A stretch of 64,000 nt of DNA from CALOCN01 sp942491735 (GTDB taxonomy: Bacteria; Eisenbacteria; RBG-16-71-46; JABDJR01), in the NCBI GenBank assembly GCA_942491735.1, contig CALOCN010000014.1:2914001-2978000 (forward strand), in the 5' to 3' direction. This document shows positions 8,505-17,636 of the stretch, piece after piece. How positions within the stretch are numbered: the stretch's first letter is position 1; each line of letters opens with the position of its first letter. Under the pieces are notes generated by a model. It was given only the letters and a program-made list of their open reading frames with translations. It ran no database searches and was not told where the DNA came from. The position numbers were made by a program, and so were the translations under genes.

Positions 8505-9965
8505 CTAGCCCAGAATGCCCAGGCGGGCATAGCGGCGGGTGGCTCCGGGATCGGGCGGCTCCCCCCCGTTGGCCCACGCGAGCCACGCTTCGGCCTCGGA
8601 GGGTTCCACCCGGATCAACTCATGGTCCGGGGTCGTGCGGAACTCGCTGCGTGAGGCCTCCCATCGGGCAAGGAGGTGCGGACGGCCGGTCGACGCGTCG
8701 GGCACGTATCCGTCCCCGGCCCGCAGGTCCACCAGGTCGCGGCTCCACAGCGACAGCAATCCCTCGCGAAAGGCTTCCCGATCCACCTCCCCCGGTTCCA
8801 CCCCGCGCTCGCGGCAGGCGGCGTCCCCGGCCCGCTCCAGATCGGCCAGCGTCGCTCCCGGCATGCCGGCCCGGGAGAGGGTGGTCATGGCGGCGGCGGA
8901 GAACACACCACCCGGTTGGACGCGCTCCCCTGCGGGGGTGACGAAGTGTGCCTGCGCCGGATCCTCGTCGTGGAGATGTTCCTCATCCGCTCCCTGGCAA
9001 GGGAACAGGTCGGTGGCCAGGGTCATCGACGCGAGATCGGTCGTTGCCAACGGTCGCCCCCCCGGGGCATCCGCGCGGCAGACCACCGAGGTGCGAAACT
9101 GGCGCATGCCGAGGACGTCGACGATTCGTTCCGGGTCGAGCGGCAATCCGGCCTCGGCGATCGCAGCGACCCGTTCCGGCAACACCCCTTCGCTGCGGTT
9201 GAACGCAGCGTCGGCGACATACCGCAGTCCGCGCTCCTCGACGCGTCGGCGAAAGTCGTCGAAGTAGAAGGCGCGATTGTCGGGATTCAGGTGATCGTAG
9301 AGGAGATACTGGGCACCGTATCCCACCGCCAACTCCAACTCATGGGCGAGCAACCGGTGGTAGGGATGCTCCTCGTCCTCCAGGAACTCCCGCAGGCGTC
9401 GCGCCACCTCCACCGCCAGGTGTCCCCGTGCCTCGTGCCGGGACTCGTTGCGGGTCGCCGCCATGAGCGCGTCCCGGACGATGCCCCGAACGCTCCAGCC
9501 GGGCAGCACGTTGTAGCTGATGTAGGCCAGGCCGCCGGGAGCGAGACGCTCGCGACACAGGGTGAGAAAGCGGTCGGCGGTGGCGTCGTTCACCCAGGAA
9601 AAAAAGCCGTGGGCAATGATGAGGTCCAGCGGCTGCGCAGGTTCCCAGCCGGACTCTCCCACGTCCGCGTGGAGAAACCGGACCCGGGCGGGGTCGAGAT
9701 CCAGGGCGGCCACACCGGCCTGGGCGGTCTCGATATGGCGGCGGGACGCGTCCACCCCCAACCAGGAGGAGGACCGCCGGTAGAAGGCCAGCCCCAACAC
9801 GTTGGCCCCGTCACCGCACCCGACTTCCAGCACGTTGGGGGCATCCAGTCGGGGTACCGGCCCTCCCTCGCGCCATGAGGCGAGGGCAATCCGATCCGGG
9901 CGGGTCGGGGGAATCGAAACCCCCGGGTAGGGAACCAGATCGTACGGACTGGGCCCCGCGGTCAT
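8505..9965 (-). CDS. SAM-dependent methyltransferase with regulatory domain (protein-lysine methyltransferase-like)
   Basis: A 486-residue protein. A class I methyltransferase domain at about 30-190 has motif I NVLEVGCGDGANVLG, an acidic loop GVDASRRHIE, and motif IV LDLIIAHGFFSWV. The central part (HELELAVGYGAQYLLYDHLN and on) matches the methyltransferase regulatory domain found in Rickettsia-type protein-lysine methyltransferases that modify outer-membrane proteins. The C-terminal ~150 residues are a winged-helix-like region. The ATG lies one base after the stop of the M14 peptidase gene, so the two are probably translationally coupled. The substrate is inferred, not shown. Confidence 0.82.
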   Translation of the reverse strand: MTAGPSPYDLVPYPGVSIPPTRPDRIALASWREGGPVPRLDAPNVLEVGCGDGANVLGLAFYRRSSSWLGVDASRRHIETAQAGVAALDLDPARVRFLHADVGESGWEPAQPLDLIIAHGFFSWVNDATADRFLTLCRERLAPGGLAYISYNVLPGWSVRGIVRDALMAATRNESRHEARGHLAVEVARRLREFLEDEEHPYHRLLAHELELAVGYGAQYLLYDHLNPDNRAFYFDDFRRRVEERGLRYVADAAFNRSEGVLPERVAAIAEAGLPLDPERIVDVLGMRQFRTSVVCRADAPGGRPLATTDLASMTLATDLFPCQGADEEHLHDEDPAQAHFVTPAGERVQPGGVFSAAAMTTLSRAGMPGATLADLERAGDAACRERGVEPGEVDREAFREGLLSLWSRDLVDLRAGDGYVPDASTGRPHLLARWEASRSEFRTTPDHELIRVEPSEAEAWLAWANGGEPPDPGATRRYARLGILG

Positions 9966-9966
9966 C

Positions 9967-12582
9967 TCAGTTGCCGGTGGGATCCAGGACCGGCCCAAAG
10001 AACAGGGCGTTGAGGAACAACCGGTTGGTCCCGTACCAGAAGGCGCGGAAGTTGGGGTTGTCCAGGAGGACCACCACCGATCCCCGTCCCAGGCGTCCCG
10101 CGGTGACCGCGGCCGAGCCGGCGAGGTGCTCCAGGTGTTCCGGATTCACATAACCGGCCAGCACCGGGTCTTCGGTGTACAGGGCGACCCGCGCGTACGC
10201 ATCGTGCGGCACTTCCAGGAACATGCGGTGGTTGCGGAACACCGGAAGGGTCCGATCGGCATAGCCGTAGCCGAGGGGGTGCGTGGTGTCGAGATCCACC
10301 TCGCAGATCGCTCCGCCAATGAAGCGGGCCCCGCCGTCCTCGTCCCGCATGGCGTAGGGACGTCGGGGGGGCGCCGTGTACTCCCCCTTCTCCTTGGCCT
10401 CTTTCTCCTCCTCGCGGGCCTTGTCCTCGCGGAACACGCCGTCGAGAAACTCCTGCTCGACGGCCCACTTGCCCGCGCCCTTGGTGGCCACCAGGGTCCC
10501 GCCTCCCCGCACCCAGCCCTTGAGATCCCTCACCTCGTCCTCGTCGAGACGGCCATAGGACCCATTCACCATCACGATGTGGGTGTAGTCGTGGAGATCC
10601 ATGGAAGTCAACCGGTCCAGGTCCACCAGGGTGACCTCGATGTCGAACCGCTGATCCAGCAGGTGCCACGCCTCTCCGGACTCATAGCTGGACACGCCGT
10701 CGCCGACCACGAGCAGCGGTCGCACCGGGGTGAGCGGGACCAGACTGGGGCTCCCGAGATCCACGCCGTCGGGGGTCAGGCCCGAGCGGACCGCAACCAC
10801 CTCCACCCCGTCCTCGGCCGCGATGGTTTCCAGGATTCCGTGCACCTGCGCCGCGCCGGCCTTGTCCTGGATCCCCAGCGGAACGACGATGGCGCCGTAG
10901 GTGAAGTCCACGGGACCGTCCGCTCCCAGGGCCTTGAACGGCTTCGTGGCCACCCGCGCCCGCACGCCGGCCGAGAGCAGCCGATTGAGCGCGCGCGGCG
11001 CATAGTACCCGGACCAGGAGAAGCAATAGGCATAGGTCGCGTCGCTGACCGCCGGGGGATCCGTAGCGGGGAACGCCGGTCCGGCCGTGTTCGTCCCGGT
11101 GGCCAGGCCGACCCCGGCGGAGGCCAGCTCCGCGTAGGGAAGTCCCATGGCCAAGGGGAGTGTCCAGGCGGAGACGTCGTAGAACAGGCTGTCGGTGAAG
11201 GTGGTCCGCGTCTCGAACACCGCCTGCACCATTCGTCGCTGCGGTTGACGCATCGGCACCACCCAGGCCGAGCCGGGTTCGAACCGATGACCCTCCGCGG
11301 TCGTCGCCCGCCCCAGCGCCTGCACCTCGATGTCGTGCTGGTGCAGGATGTCCAGGAGGTGGAAGGCACGGGCGGGATCCCCGCCGTCGCCGAACACGTA
11401 TCCCCCCGGCGCGCCGGGGGCGTCGCTGAGCGCGGTCTCGTAGAAGCTCCGCTGGTAGCGCAGCAGATCCTCGCGCAGGTCCAACGACGCTTTGAGCGTG
11501 GAGAGCGAGGTCAGGAACTGGTTGCGGATGGTGAAGGCGAAATCGAACGTCCCGTTCACGGAATCCCGCAGATGCCCGCGTGAACTGGCCTGCTCGAAAA
11601 GGATCCCCACCGCGCCGTTGGCGTCGGGATACGTGGAGCCCTTCCCGTAGTAGAAGTCGTCAAAGCTCTCCTGGCTGTAGTAGAGCAGGTTCAGCTCGTC
11701 CAGGGCGGCGGCGTGATACCCGGCGATGGCCTCGGTCAGTTCCACGTTGCGATCCGGTGTGAGCGGATTCTTGCGGCTGTAGACGCCGGGCTGGAAGAAG
11801 TAGGTGGCGTCCGATCCCATCTCGTGATGATCGGTCAGGACGTTGGGCTTCCACCGGTGGAACGTCTCCAGCCGGGCCCGGCTCTCCGGGTGCTGCACCG
11901 GGAGCCAATCCCGATTGAGATCGAACCAGTAGTGGTTGGTTCGCCCCCCCGGCCAGGCCTCGGTGTGTTCCCGGTTGATGGGGTCGGCGATCGGGTGTTT
12001 GCCGCGATACATGTTGGCCCAGTGGGCAAACCGCCCCAGACCGTCCGGGTTGAGGCTGGGGTCGAGCAGGATCACCGTGTTCCCGAGCAGCTCCCGGGTC
12101 GCCTCGTCCTGGGCCGCGGCCAGGTGGTAGGCCACCAGCAGCGAGGCATTGGAACCGCTGGCTTCGTTGCCGTGCACGCTGTAGCCCATGTAGACCACCG
12201 CGGGCATCGCGCTCACGTCGGGCATGGGCTGGGCGGGATCGGTGAGGGACAAGTGTTCGGTGCGGATCGACTCGAGACGATCGTGGTTCGCCGGGGCGGT
12301 AATCGTCACCAGGAGCAGCGGACGCGCCTCGTGGGTGCGCCCGGTCTCGGCCACGGTCACCCGATCACTGGCCGCCGCGAGGGTCCGGAAGTAGGCAACG
12401 AGGAGATCGTGACGGACATGCCACTCCCCCACCTCGTATCCCAGCACGTCCGACGGCTTGGGAATGGCCGGGTCGTAGCTCACCCCGTTGGGGAGATAGA
12501 AATCCAGGTCGGGCTCGGCCGAGGCGTTCGCACCGTACACGAGCAGAAAGAGGGCAACTGCAAGCAGAGTAAGACGTTTCAT
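9967..12582 (-). CDS. Exported M14-family zinc carboxypeptidase
   Basis: An 871-residue protein with a Sec signal (MKRLTLLAVALFLLVYGANA). The peptidase M14 fold occupies about 45-400. Zinc ligands are H137 and E140 in VHGNE, with the third His in TDHHEMG at 252-253; the substrate-binding Asn-Arg pair is LNRD near 222-225. A C-terminal region of ~400 residues ends with a ThuA/GATase-like segment (DYTHIVMVNGSYGRLDEDEV). This long M14 layout is known from secreted peptidases of many environmental bacteria. Likely role: degradation of external or periplasmic peptides. It shares an operon with the methyltransferase. No clear Shine-Dalgarno precedes the ATG. A second M14 protein of the same layout lies at 18538. 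Confidence 0.9.
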   Translation of the reverse strand: MKRLTLLAVALFLLVYGANASAEPDLDFYLPNGVSYDPAIPKPSDVLGYEVGEWHVRHDLLVAYFRTLAAASDRVTVAETGRTHEARPLLLVTITAPANHDRLESIRTEHLSLTDPAQPMPDVSAMPAVVYMGYSVHGNEASGSNASLLVAYHLAAAQDEATRELLGNTVILLDPSLNPDGLGRFAHWANMYRGKHPIADPINREHTEAWPGGRTNHYWFDLNRDWLPVQHPESRARLETFHRWKPNVLTDHHEMGSDATYFFQPGVYSRKNPLTPDRNVELTEAIAGYHAAALDELNLLYYSQESFDDFYYGKGSTYPDANGAVGILFEQASSRGHLRDSVNGTFDFAFTIRNQFLTSLSTLKASLDLREDLLRYQRSFYETALSDAPGAPGGYVFGDGGDPARAFHLLDILHQHDIEVQALGRATTAEGHRFEPGSAWVVPMRQPQRRMVQAVFETRTTFTDSLFYDVSAWTLPLAMGLPYAELASAGVGLATGTNTAGPAFPATDPPAVSDATYAYCFSWSGYYAPRALNRLLSAGVRARVATKPFKALGADGPVDFTYGAIVVPLGIQDKAGAAQVHGILETIAAEDGVEVVAVRSGLTPDGVDLGSPSLVPLTPVRPLLVVGDGVSSYESGEAWHLLDQRFDIEVTLVDLDRLTSMDLHDYTHIVMVNGSYGRLDEDEVRDLKGWVRGGGTLVATKGAGKWAVEQEFLDGVFREDKAREEEKEAKEKGEYTAPPRRPYAMRDEDGGARFIGGAICEVDLDTTHPLGYGYADRTLPVFRNHRMFLEVPHDAYARVALYTEDPVLAGYVNPEHLEHLAGSAAVTAGRLGRGSVVVLLDNPNFRAFWYGTNRLFLNALFFGPVLDPTGN

Positions 12583-12594
12583 AGGCCGAGGACG

Positions 12595-13578
12595 TTAGCA
12601 CACCCCCCGATCGCTTCCAACCGGCGGGGGCGCCAGGACAGCGGCCAGCCGGGAAGGATCGATATTGCCCCCCGAGACGATGACCGCCACCCGGGCATCG
12701 CGGGGGACGCGCAGTTCACTCTCCAGCAGCGCCGCCATGGCCGCGGCGCCCGAACCCTCGGTCACCAGCTTGGCCCGCTCGGCCAGGAACCGCATGGCCG
12801 AAGCGATGGAGGCCTCGGCGACCGTGACCACCTGGTCCACCGCCTCCCGGGCAATCTCCAGCGGCAGACGTCCCACGAAGGGCGGGATCATCCCGTCGGC
12901 CAGGGTGGTGGGACGCGCCACGGGGACCGGTTCCCCCGCCTCCAGGGCGGGAATCAGGCCCGGGCCCTCGGCCAGTTCCACCGCGATGACGCGGGTGGCG
13001 GGTCTCAACTGCTTCACCGCCGACGCCACTCCCCCCAGAAGTCCGCCGCCCCCTACCGGCACCAGAACCAGGTCGACCTCGGGAAGGTCCTCCAGGATCT
13101 CGAGACCCACCGTCCCCGCGCCGGCCAGGACATGAGGGTCATCGAACGGGTGGATGAAGACCGCCCCCCGGGCCGCCCGCTCCGTCTCCAACCGCTCGAA
13201 GAGCGTGGCGTTGTCGTCGTGGAACAGGACCTCGCCGCCGTAGCCGCGAACCGCATCCACCTTGATCTGTGGAGCGCGGGATGGCATCACCACCGCACAC
13301 GGGGCCTGCACCTGCCGCGATGCCCAGGCGACCGCCTGGGCGTGGTTACCCGCCGACACGGTGATCAGACCGCGGGCCCGGTCCTCGGCCCGCAGGCCCA
13401 GGATCCGGTTGAGCGCGCCTCGGGGTTTGAAGGAGCCGGTCTTCTGGAAGCACTCGGCCTTGAGGAACACCGAGGCGGATACCCGATCCCCCAGCGATCG
13501 GCTGCTCAGCATCGGCGTGCGGTGGATCCTCCCCGCCAATCGGTCCGCGGCGGCTCGGATATCGGCGAGGGGAATCAT
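12595..13578 (-). CDS. PLP-dependent threonine/serine dehydratase family enzyme
   Basis: A 327-residue fold-type II PLP enzyme. The PLP-binding lysine is in GSFKPRGALN near residue 52, the substrate loop is SAGNHAQAVAW near 80, and the phosphate-binding glycine loop is VPVGGGGLLGG near 175. Length and lack of a C-terminal ACT domain fit catabolic threonine ammonia-lyase or serine racemase rather than the biosynthetic IlvA with regulatory domains. It lies just upstream of the M14/methyltransferase pair with a short gap and may be co-transcribed with it. Exact substrate (Thr, Ser or a hydroxy-amino acid) cannot be settled from sequence. Confidence 0.9.
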   Translation of the reverse strand: MIPLADIRAAADRLAGRIHRTPMLSSRSLGDRVSASVFLKAECFQKTGSFKPRGALNRILGLRAEDRARGLITVSAGNHAQAVAWASRQVQAPCAVVMPSRAPQIKVDAVRGYGGEVLFHDDNATLFERLETERAARGAVFIHPFDDPHVLAGAGTVGLEILEDLPEVDLVLVPVGGGGLLGGVASAVKQLRPATRVIAVELAEGPGLIPALEAGEPVPVARPTTLADGMIPPFVGRLPLEIAREAVDQVVTVAEASIASAMRFLAERAKLVTEGSGAAAMAALLESELRVPRDARVAVIVSGGNIDPSRLAAVLAPPPVGSDRGVC

Positions 13579-13609
13579 GGGCGCCTCGTCCCGGGGGGTG
13601 CCGGTGTCG

Positions 13610-13996
13610 CTATTGCCCGTCCGGAGATCCGGTGGCGGGCTGGGTCTGTGGGGAGACCGCGGGGGGCGCTTTCCAGACCGGGTTGCCCTTCTCGTCGAAG
13701 AGGACGATCCCGGGAATGTTGTCCACTACACCAAGCCACATGCGGGCGTTGCCGTCGGGGTCGTACATGACGAACATGGGCTCGTCCGGCCCCATGGCGA
13801 GCATGGCGCGCGGCTGGCCCTGGGGCCCGGTCAATGTGTAGGCATTGGCGTGGTAAACCCGCTCACCCAGGCCCACTCCCATGACCCCGAGGGCCCCGAT
13901 CAGGAGCAGGCCTACAATGACCGCAATGCGAAACCTGCGGTTCTCACGCTCCAGCCGATCGACGCGCTCATACAGAGCACGATACTCGGACGACAT
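13610..13996 (-). CDS. Small coiled-coil membrane-anchored protein, unknown function
   Basis: A 128-residue protein: a short N-terminal coiled coil (YRALYERVDRLERENRRFRI), one membrane helix at about 25-45 (AVIVGLLLIGALGVMGVGL), then an exported domain with two similar beta hairpins (RAMLAMGPDEPMFVMYDPDG and ARMWLGVVDNIPGIVLFDEK). A Pro/Thr tail follows. I do not recognise the family. The repeated D-x-x-G-N pattern resembles short beta-repeat domains of bacterial surface proteins. Same strand as the PLP enzyme, 31 bp upstream of it. Confidence 0.7.
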   Translation of the reverse strand: MSSEYRALYERVDRLERENRRFRIAVIVGLLLIGALGVMGVGLGERVYHANAYTLTGPQGQPRAMLAMGPDEPMFVMYDPDGNARMWLGVVDNIPGIVLFDEKGNPVWKAPPAVSPQTQPATGSPDGQ

Positions 13997-14222
13997 GCTC
14001 GGGACCCTCCGATTGGATTCCTAGAGGACAGCCTACTCCACCCAAGGTGGCTACCTGAAGCCTGAAAGCCCCATTCCTTTGTTTCCGAGCGGGTGGTGAG
14101 AACTTTCCATTCAGGGGGGGAAACCCGGTACCCGTACGTCATCTTGGACGGTGGACGGGGCAAAAACGTTCAATCGGGCCCGGTGCGAAGACCCGGAAGT
14201 CGGCCGAAAGCGCGCGACTCCA

Positions 14223-15104
14223 TCAACTTGCCCCCCAACGCCGGTTCCACGGATAGGTGATCTGGGCAAGGAATCGACGAGGAAACCGGTCCACCCCGTC
14301 AAAGCCCAGTTCGATGTCGCGCCCGGATCCCGGCACATGGGCGGTGCGGAACAGGTAGTCCCATAGGCTCAGGCTGAGCCCGAAGTTCACCCCGCCCGGG
14401 TGGCTTTCGGGGAAGTGCTTCATGTGGTGCCAGATATGCATCTGCGGATTGTTGAACACGTAGCGCAGGGGGCCCATCGGGACACGCAGGTTGGCGTGGT
14501 TGAGATGGCCGATGGTCAGCGCAAAGACGTGAACGAGCAGGAAATCGTCGATTCCGAACCCGATCATGGCCAACGGTACGTACTCGAGCGTGCGGTAGAC
14601 CACCGTCTCCACCCAATGGAAGCGGAGATGGGCGGCAAAACCCATCTCGAGGACCGAATGATGCACCTTGTGGAACTCCCACAACCAGGGCACCCGGTGC
14701 AGCAATCGATGCACGTTCCACTGGATGAAGTCCCGGACCACGAACAGGGTGAGCAACTGGGCCCAGACCGGCAGGTTTCCGACCTCGATCGCGACCGTGT
14801 TGTGGATGCTGAACGCCCCAAGCAGATCGTTGAAGGCGCGGACTCCGACCTCGGAGAGGGCCTGATAGCCGATGAGCGAAAAGAGGCCCACGTTGAACAG
14901 CATGTAGAACGCATCGAGCCAGAAATCCCGGCGGATGCGGGGCTGGTTGCGTCGCCAGGGGAAGAGGAGTTCCAGGACGTAGACGCCCACCGAGACGAGC
15001 AGAAGGATGTAGATGAAGCTGTGGAGCGAGGGCGTGGTGATATCGCGGATCAGGTAATCCGCATAGTTGGTGAAGGCCTCGGTGAAGACGTGGAGATAGT
15101 CCAT
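14223..15104 (-). CDS. Sterol desaturase / fatty-acid hydroxylase family membrane enzyme
   Basis: A 293-residue integral membrane di-iron enzyme. The conserved histidine clusters are visible: HRLLH, HKVHH, and HIWHHMKH with a downstream HPGGVNFG, spaced as in the family, with four or five hydrophobic helices between. The family hydroxylates or desaturates lipids such as sterols, carotenoids or alkyl-glycerols; the substrate is unknown. The ATG at 15104 is chosen because the protein begins there with family-like sequence; the upstream open frame is translated low-complexity DNA. No Shine-Dalgarno is present: in the mRNA the start is preceded by a long C/U-rich leader. Confidence 0.88.
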   Translation of the reverse strand: MDYLHVFTEAFTNYADYLIRDITTPSLHSFIYILLLVSVGVYVLELLFPWRRNQPRIRRDFWLDAFYMLFNVGLFSLIGYQALSEVGVRAFNDLLGAFSIHNTVAIEVGNLPVWAQLLTLFVVRDFIQWNVHRLLHRVPWLWEFHKVHHSVLEMGFAAHLRFHWVETVVYRTLEYVPLAMIGFGIDDFLLVHVFALTIGHLNHANLRVPMGPLRYVFNNPQMHIWHHMKHFPESHPGGVNFGLSLSLWDYLFRTAHVPGSGRDIELGFDGVDRFPRRFLAQITYPWNRRWGAS

Positions 15105-15120
15105 GGGTGGGGGGATTGTA

Positions 15121-15232
15121 AGGGGGAGAAGGAGGGAGGGGGAAGGGAGGGAGAGGGGTCGGAAGGAGCGAAGAGGGAGAGGATTGGAAGGAGGAGGGAA
15201 GAGGGAGAGGAGTCGGAAGGAGGAGGGGGAAG
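15121..15232. repeat. Polypurine (G/A) tract with tandem GGAAGGAG/GAGGGAGAGG units
   Basis: About 110 bases that are almost entirely G and A on the plus strand, built from imperfect repeats of a ggaaggag(c/g)...agagggagagga unit, with many runs of three to five G. Such tracts can form triplex (H-DNA) or G-quadruplex structure. It lies between the desaturase start and the tRNA-Ser(GGA) repeat array and would be transcribed as a pyrimidine-rich leader. Confidence 0.85.
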
Positions 15233-15261
15233 CGGACTCGCTTCGCTCGCGGTCCTTCTTG

Positions 15262-15473
15262 TGGCGGAGAGGGAGGGATGCGTCGCCGGCCTTTGGCCGA
15301 CGACATCCCCCGGTTGGCCGTGCCAACCTGCTGGGCGGTGCCGCTAAGCGATCGAGTTGCCTGCCTGTTGGCGGAGAGGGAGGGATTAACGCCGCCCTTT
15401 TCGGGCGGCTACGTCCCCTCAGGTCACCGCTGACGTCCAGGAAGTGCCGGTATGGACGCGAGTTCTGATCCTG
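15262..15473 (-). repeat. tRNA-Ser(GGA) 3'-end repeat array
   Basis: Two units downstream of tRNA-Ser(GGA). The core tggcggagagggagggat at 15370-15387 and 15262-15279 exactly copies 15474-15491, the 3' end of that tRNA on the plus strand. Periods are 104 and 108 bp. The proximal unit has hairpin GCCGCCC/GGGCGGC; the distal unit has a different hairpin (GTCG-CGGCC with GGCCG-CGAC). Both are followed by conserved spacer sequence. Confidence 0.9.
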
Positions 15474-15564
<91 letters not shown>

Positions 15565-15676
15565 GCAAGGGGAGACCCGGGGACTGCCGAAAGGCTGGCG
15601 CGGCAGGCGGGGCGAGGGAGTATAGCGGAGCGGCGGGGGGGGATGCGACCCCGGAAGCAACACGATGGGGCCGGGA

Positions 15677-16171
15677 TCAGGATCGGGACTGTCGGCGCAG
15701 CTTCTCGAAGAACGCCTTGAGCAGACGCTTGCTTTCCTCGCCGAGGGGGCCCTGCTCGACCTCGGTATGGTGGTTCAGAGGCTCGTGAACGGAGACGTCG
15801 ATCACCGAGCCCAGCACTCCCCGCTTGGGGTCCTTGGCGCCGATGACCAGACGTTCAACCCGGGCCAGGAAGATGGCCCCGGCGCACATGAGGCAGGGCT
15901 CGAGCGTCACGTAGAGCGTGGTCCCCTCCAGCCGCCAGCTCCCGAGGGTGTTGGCGGCCGCCGTGATGGCCAGCATCTCGGCGTGGGCGGTGGGGTCCTG
16001 AAGCGCCTCGTTGCGGTTGTGTCCCCTGCCCAGGATCCTGTTCCCCTGGACAACGACCGCCCCCACCGGGACTTCCCCCTCGTCGGCGGCGGAAAGGGCC
16101 TCGTCGAAGGCCAACTGCATCCAGCGGAGATCGTCCTCGGGGGTGGGGGGCGGCGAAAACAGCTCGTCCAC
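15677..16171 (-). CDS. tadA: tRNA adenosine(34) deaminase
   Basis: Converts A34 to inosine in the wobble position of tRNA-Arg(ACG). A 164-residue cytidine/deoxycytidylate-deaminase fold: HAEM near 63-66 supplies the zinc His and catalytic Glu, PCLMC near 92-96 the two Cys ligands, and GAKDPKRGVLGS is the usual TadA substrate loop. The substrate tRNA-Arg(ACG) is encoded 1.3 kb upstream. The start is most likely GTG at 16171, four bases after the stop of the upstream lipoprotein gene; an upstream ATG would extend the protein ~40 residues inside that gene with non-conserved Arg/Pro sequence. Confidence 0.93.
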   Translation of the reverse strand: MDELFSPPPTPEDDLRWMQLAFDEALSAADEGEVPVGAVVVQGNRILGRGHNRNEALQDPTAHAEMLAITAAANTLGSWRLEGTTLYVTLEPCLMCAGAIFLARVERLVIGAKDPKRGVLGSVIDVSVHEPLNHHTEVEQGPLGEESKRLLKAFFEKLRRQSRS

Positions 16172-16175
16172 GCCG

Positions 16176-16880
16176 CTACTCCGTCCCTCCCCCGAATCGG
16201 GGCAGGGCACCGGCCACTTCCTGGGCCACCTCGGCGGCAATGGTCTCGATGCGTGGCGGCTCCGGAACCGCGCTCTGGACCGTGGTCCGGGCAATGCCGG
16301 TGTTGTCCGATGTGGTGTTGAAGTCGGGGTAGTACGGGAGCGACTCCGCGACCCGGATCTTGCTCCCCGTCCACAGGTGGGTGCCGTCCGCGGAATACAT
16401 CTGCATTCCCAGCCCCACCGTCGTGGTGGACACCCCCTCCTGGGTCGCCGGAATCTGGAAACTCTCCCAGTTGGTGATCTCCATGCCGATCACCGCGTCG
16501 TACTGGGTTGCCTCCAGCAGCTTCTTGGCCCGGGCCGGATCAATGACCCGTCGCTTGTTCCACCCCTCCACCAGGGTGTCGTAGTCCTGCTGCAGCCCCC
16601 GCAATTCCGCGTCGCTGGCGAATCGATCGATGGTCGAGAAGCGGTACTTCCCGGTCGCGTCCAGGGCGGACAGCGCGTACTGCTGCATGTCCAGCGCCTT
16701 GACATCGCCACTGATGTTGCTGATGGGCAGAATGGCCACCGACTCGATGGCGTAGATCGCGGGATCCTCGACCAGGAGGTCGCTGTGCAGTCCACCTCCG
16801 CCCGAACTGGACGTGGTGGCGGACTTGCATCCCCCGACCATCAGAGCCAGGGCTGCCGCGCCGATCACGAATCGTTTCAT
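16176..16880 (-). CDS. Lipoprotein, DUF799/CsgG-like
   Basis: A 234-residue lipoprotein: signal MKRFVIGAAALALMVGGC with the lipid Cys at 18, then a Ser/Gly linker. The segment SVAILPISNISGDVKALD and the later YDAVIGMEITNWESF resemble the alpha/beta fold of CsgG/DUF799 (GNA1162-type) outer-membrane-associated lipoproteins, which is a weak match by eye. The gene overlaps the gamma-carbonic-anhydrase gene by ATGA and runs into tadA, forming a three-gene unit. The start is supported by GGAGTT before the ATG. Function unknown. Confidence 0.75.
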   Translation of the reverse strand: MKRFVIGAAALALMVGGCKSATTSSSGGGGLHSDLLVEDPAIYAIESVAILPISNISGDVKALDMQQYALSALDATGKYRFSTIDRFASDAELRGLQQDYDTLVEGWNKRRVIDPARAKKLLEATQYDAVIGMEITNWESFQIPATQEGVSTTTVGLGMQMYSADGTHLWTGSKIRVAESLPYYPDFNTTSDNTGIARTTVQSAVPEPPRIETIAAEVAQEVAGALPRFGGGTE

Positions 16881-17413
16881 TTGGAACTCCTTGGCACCGA
16901 GGGGGGGTACGTGGTCTTGTAGTCCAGGTAGTTGTCCACCCCGAACTGGATGAGGTTGGCCACCTCGTCGTCGGTCACTTGTCGCACCACCCGCCCGGGA
17001 CGTCCCACCACCAGGCTTCGCGGAGGAATCCGCGTTCCCGGCGTGAGCAGGGTTCCGGCGCCGATGATCGACTCCTCCCCCACCTCGACCCCGTCCATGA
17101 CGATGGACCCCATCCCGATCAACACGCGGTCGTGAACGACGCACCCGTGGAGCAACACATTGTGTCCGCCCACCACATCGTTGCCGATGATCGTGGGATG
17201 GGTGTCGATGCTGACATGAATGGTGGAGTTGTCCTGGATGTTGCTGCGATCGCCCACCCGGATGTAGTTGCAGTCCCCGCGCAGCACCACGTTGAACCAG
17301 ATGCTGGAGTGCTCCCCGAGGACGACATCACCGATCACGGTGGCGGTGGGGGCAAGATACGCCGAATCCGGGACCACCGGGGTGACGCCGTGATGCGGGA
17401 TGATCAGCGCCAT
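16877..17413 (-). CDS. Gamma-carbonic anhydrase family protein (left-handed beta-helix)
   Basis: A 178-residue hexapeptide-repeat protein. Repeats such as ATVIGDVVLGEHSSIWFNVV and GGHNVLLHGCVVHDRVLIGM form the LbH fold. Three candidate zinc His are present at about 66 (STIHVS), 84 and 89 (GGHNVLLHG), as in Cam/CamH and YrdA. Many bacterial family members (YrdA/PaaY-like) have no proven carbonic anhydrase activity, so the reaction is uncertain. The start at the ATG of MALIIPHHG is preceded by GGAG; the longer open frame begins inside the tRNA-Arg region. Confidence 0.9.
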   Translation of the reverse strand: MALIIPHHGVTPVVPDSAYLAPTATVIGDVVLGEHSSIWFNVVLRGDCNYIRVGDRSNIQDNSTIHVSIDTHPTIIGNDVVGGHNVLLHGCVVHDRVLIGMGSIVMDGVEVGEESIIGAGTLLTPGTRIPPRSLVVGRPGRVVRQVTDDEVANLIQFGVDNYLDYKTTYPPSVPRSSK

Positions 17414-17455
17414 GGGCTCCACTCCCTCGGAGGTGGAATGGACATGAAAGAAGAA

Positions 17456-17532
17456 TGGTGCGCCCAGGAGGACTCGAACCCCCAACCTCCTGGTCCGTAG
17501 CCAGACGCTCTATCCAATTGAGCTATGGGCGC
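17456..17532 (-). tRNA. tRNA-Arg (anticodon ACG)
   Basis: A 77-nt cloverleaf: acceptor GCGCCCA/TGGGCGC, discriminator A, CCA encoded. The anticodon loop CTACGGA gives ACG, the A34-to-I34 substrate of the TadA encoded nearby. T-loop TTCGAGT. No downstream repeats of its 3' end. Confidence 0.97.
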
Positions 17533-17636
17533 ACATCTAACCTGTTGTTCGACAAAGCGTTACAACCCGAATCCAGGTTTAGCCAAGCCGAGCGACCGCC
17601 AAGTATAGGGACGCGGTCCCATGAATGCAAGGACCT

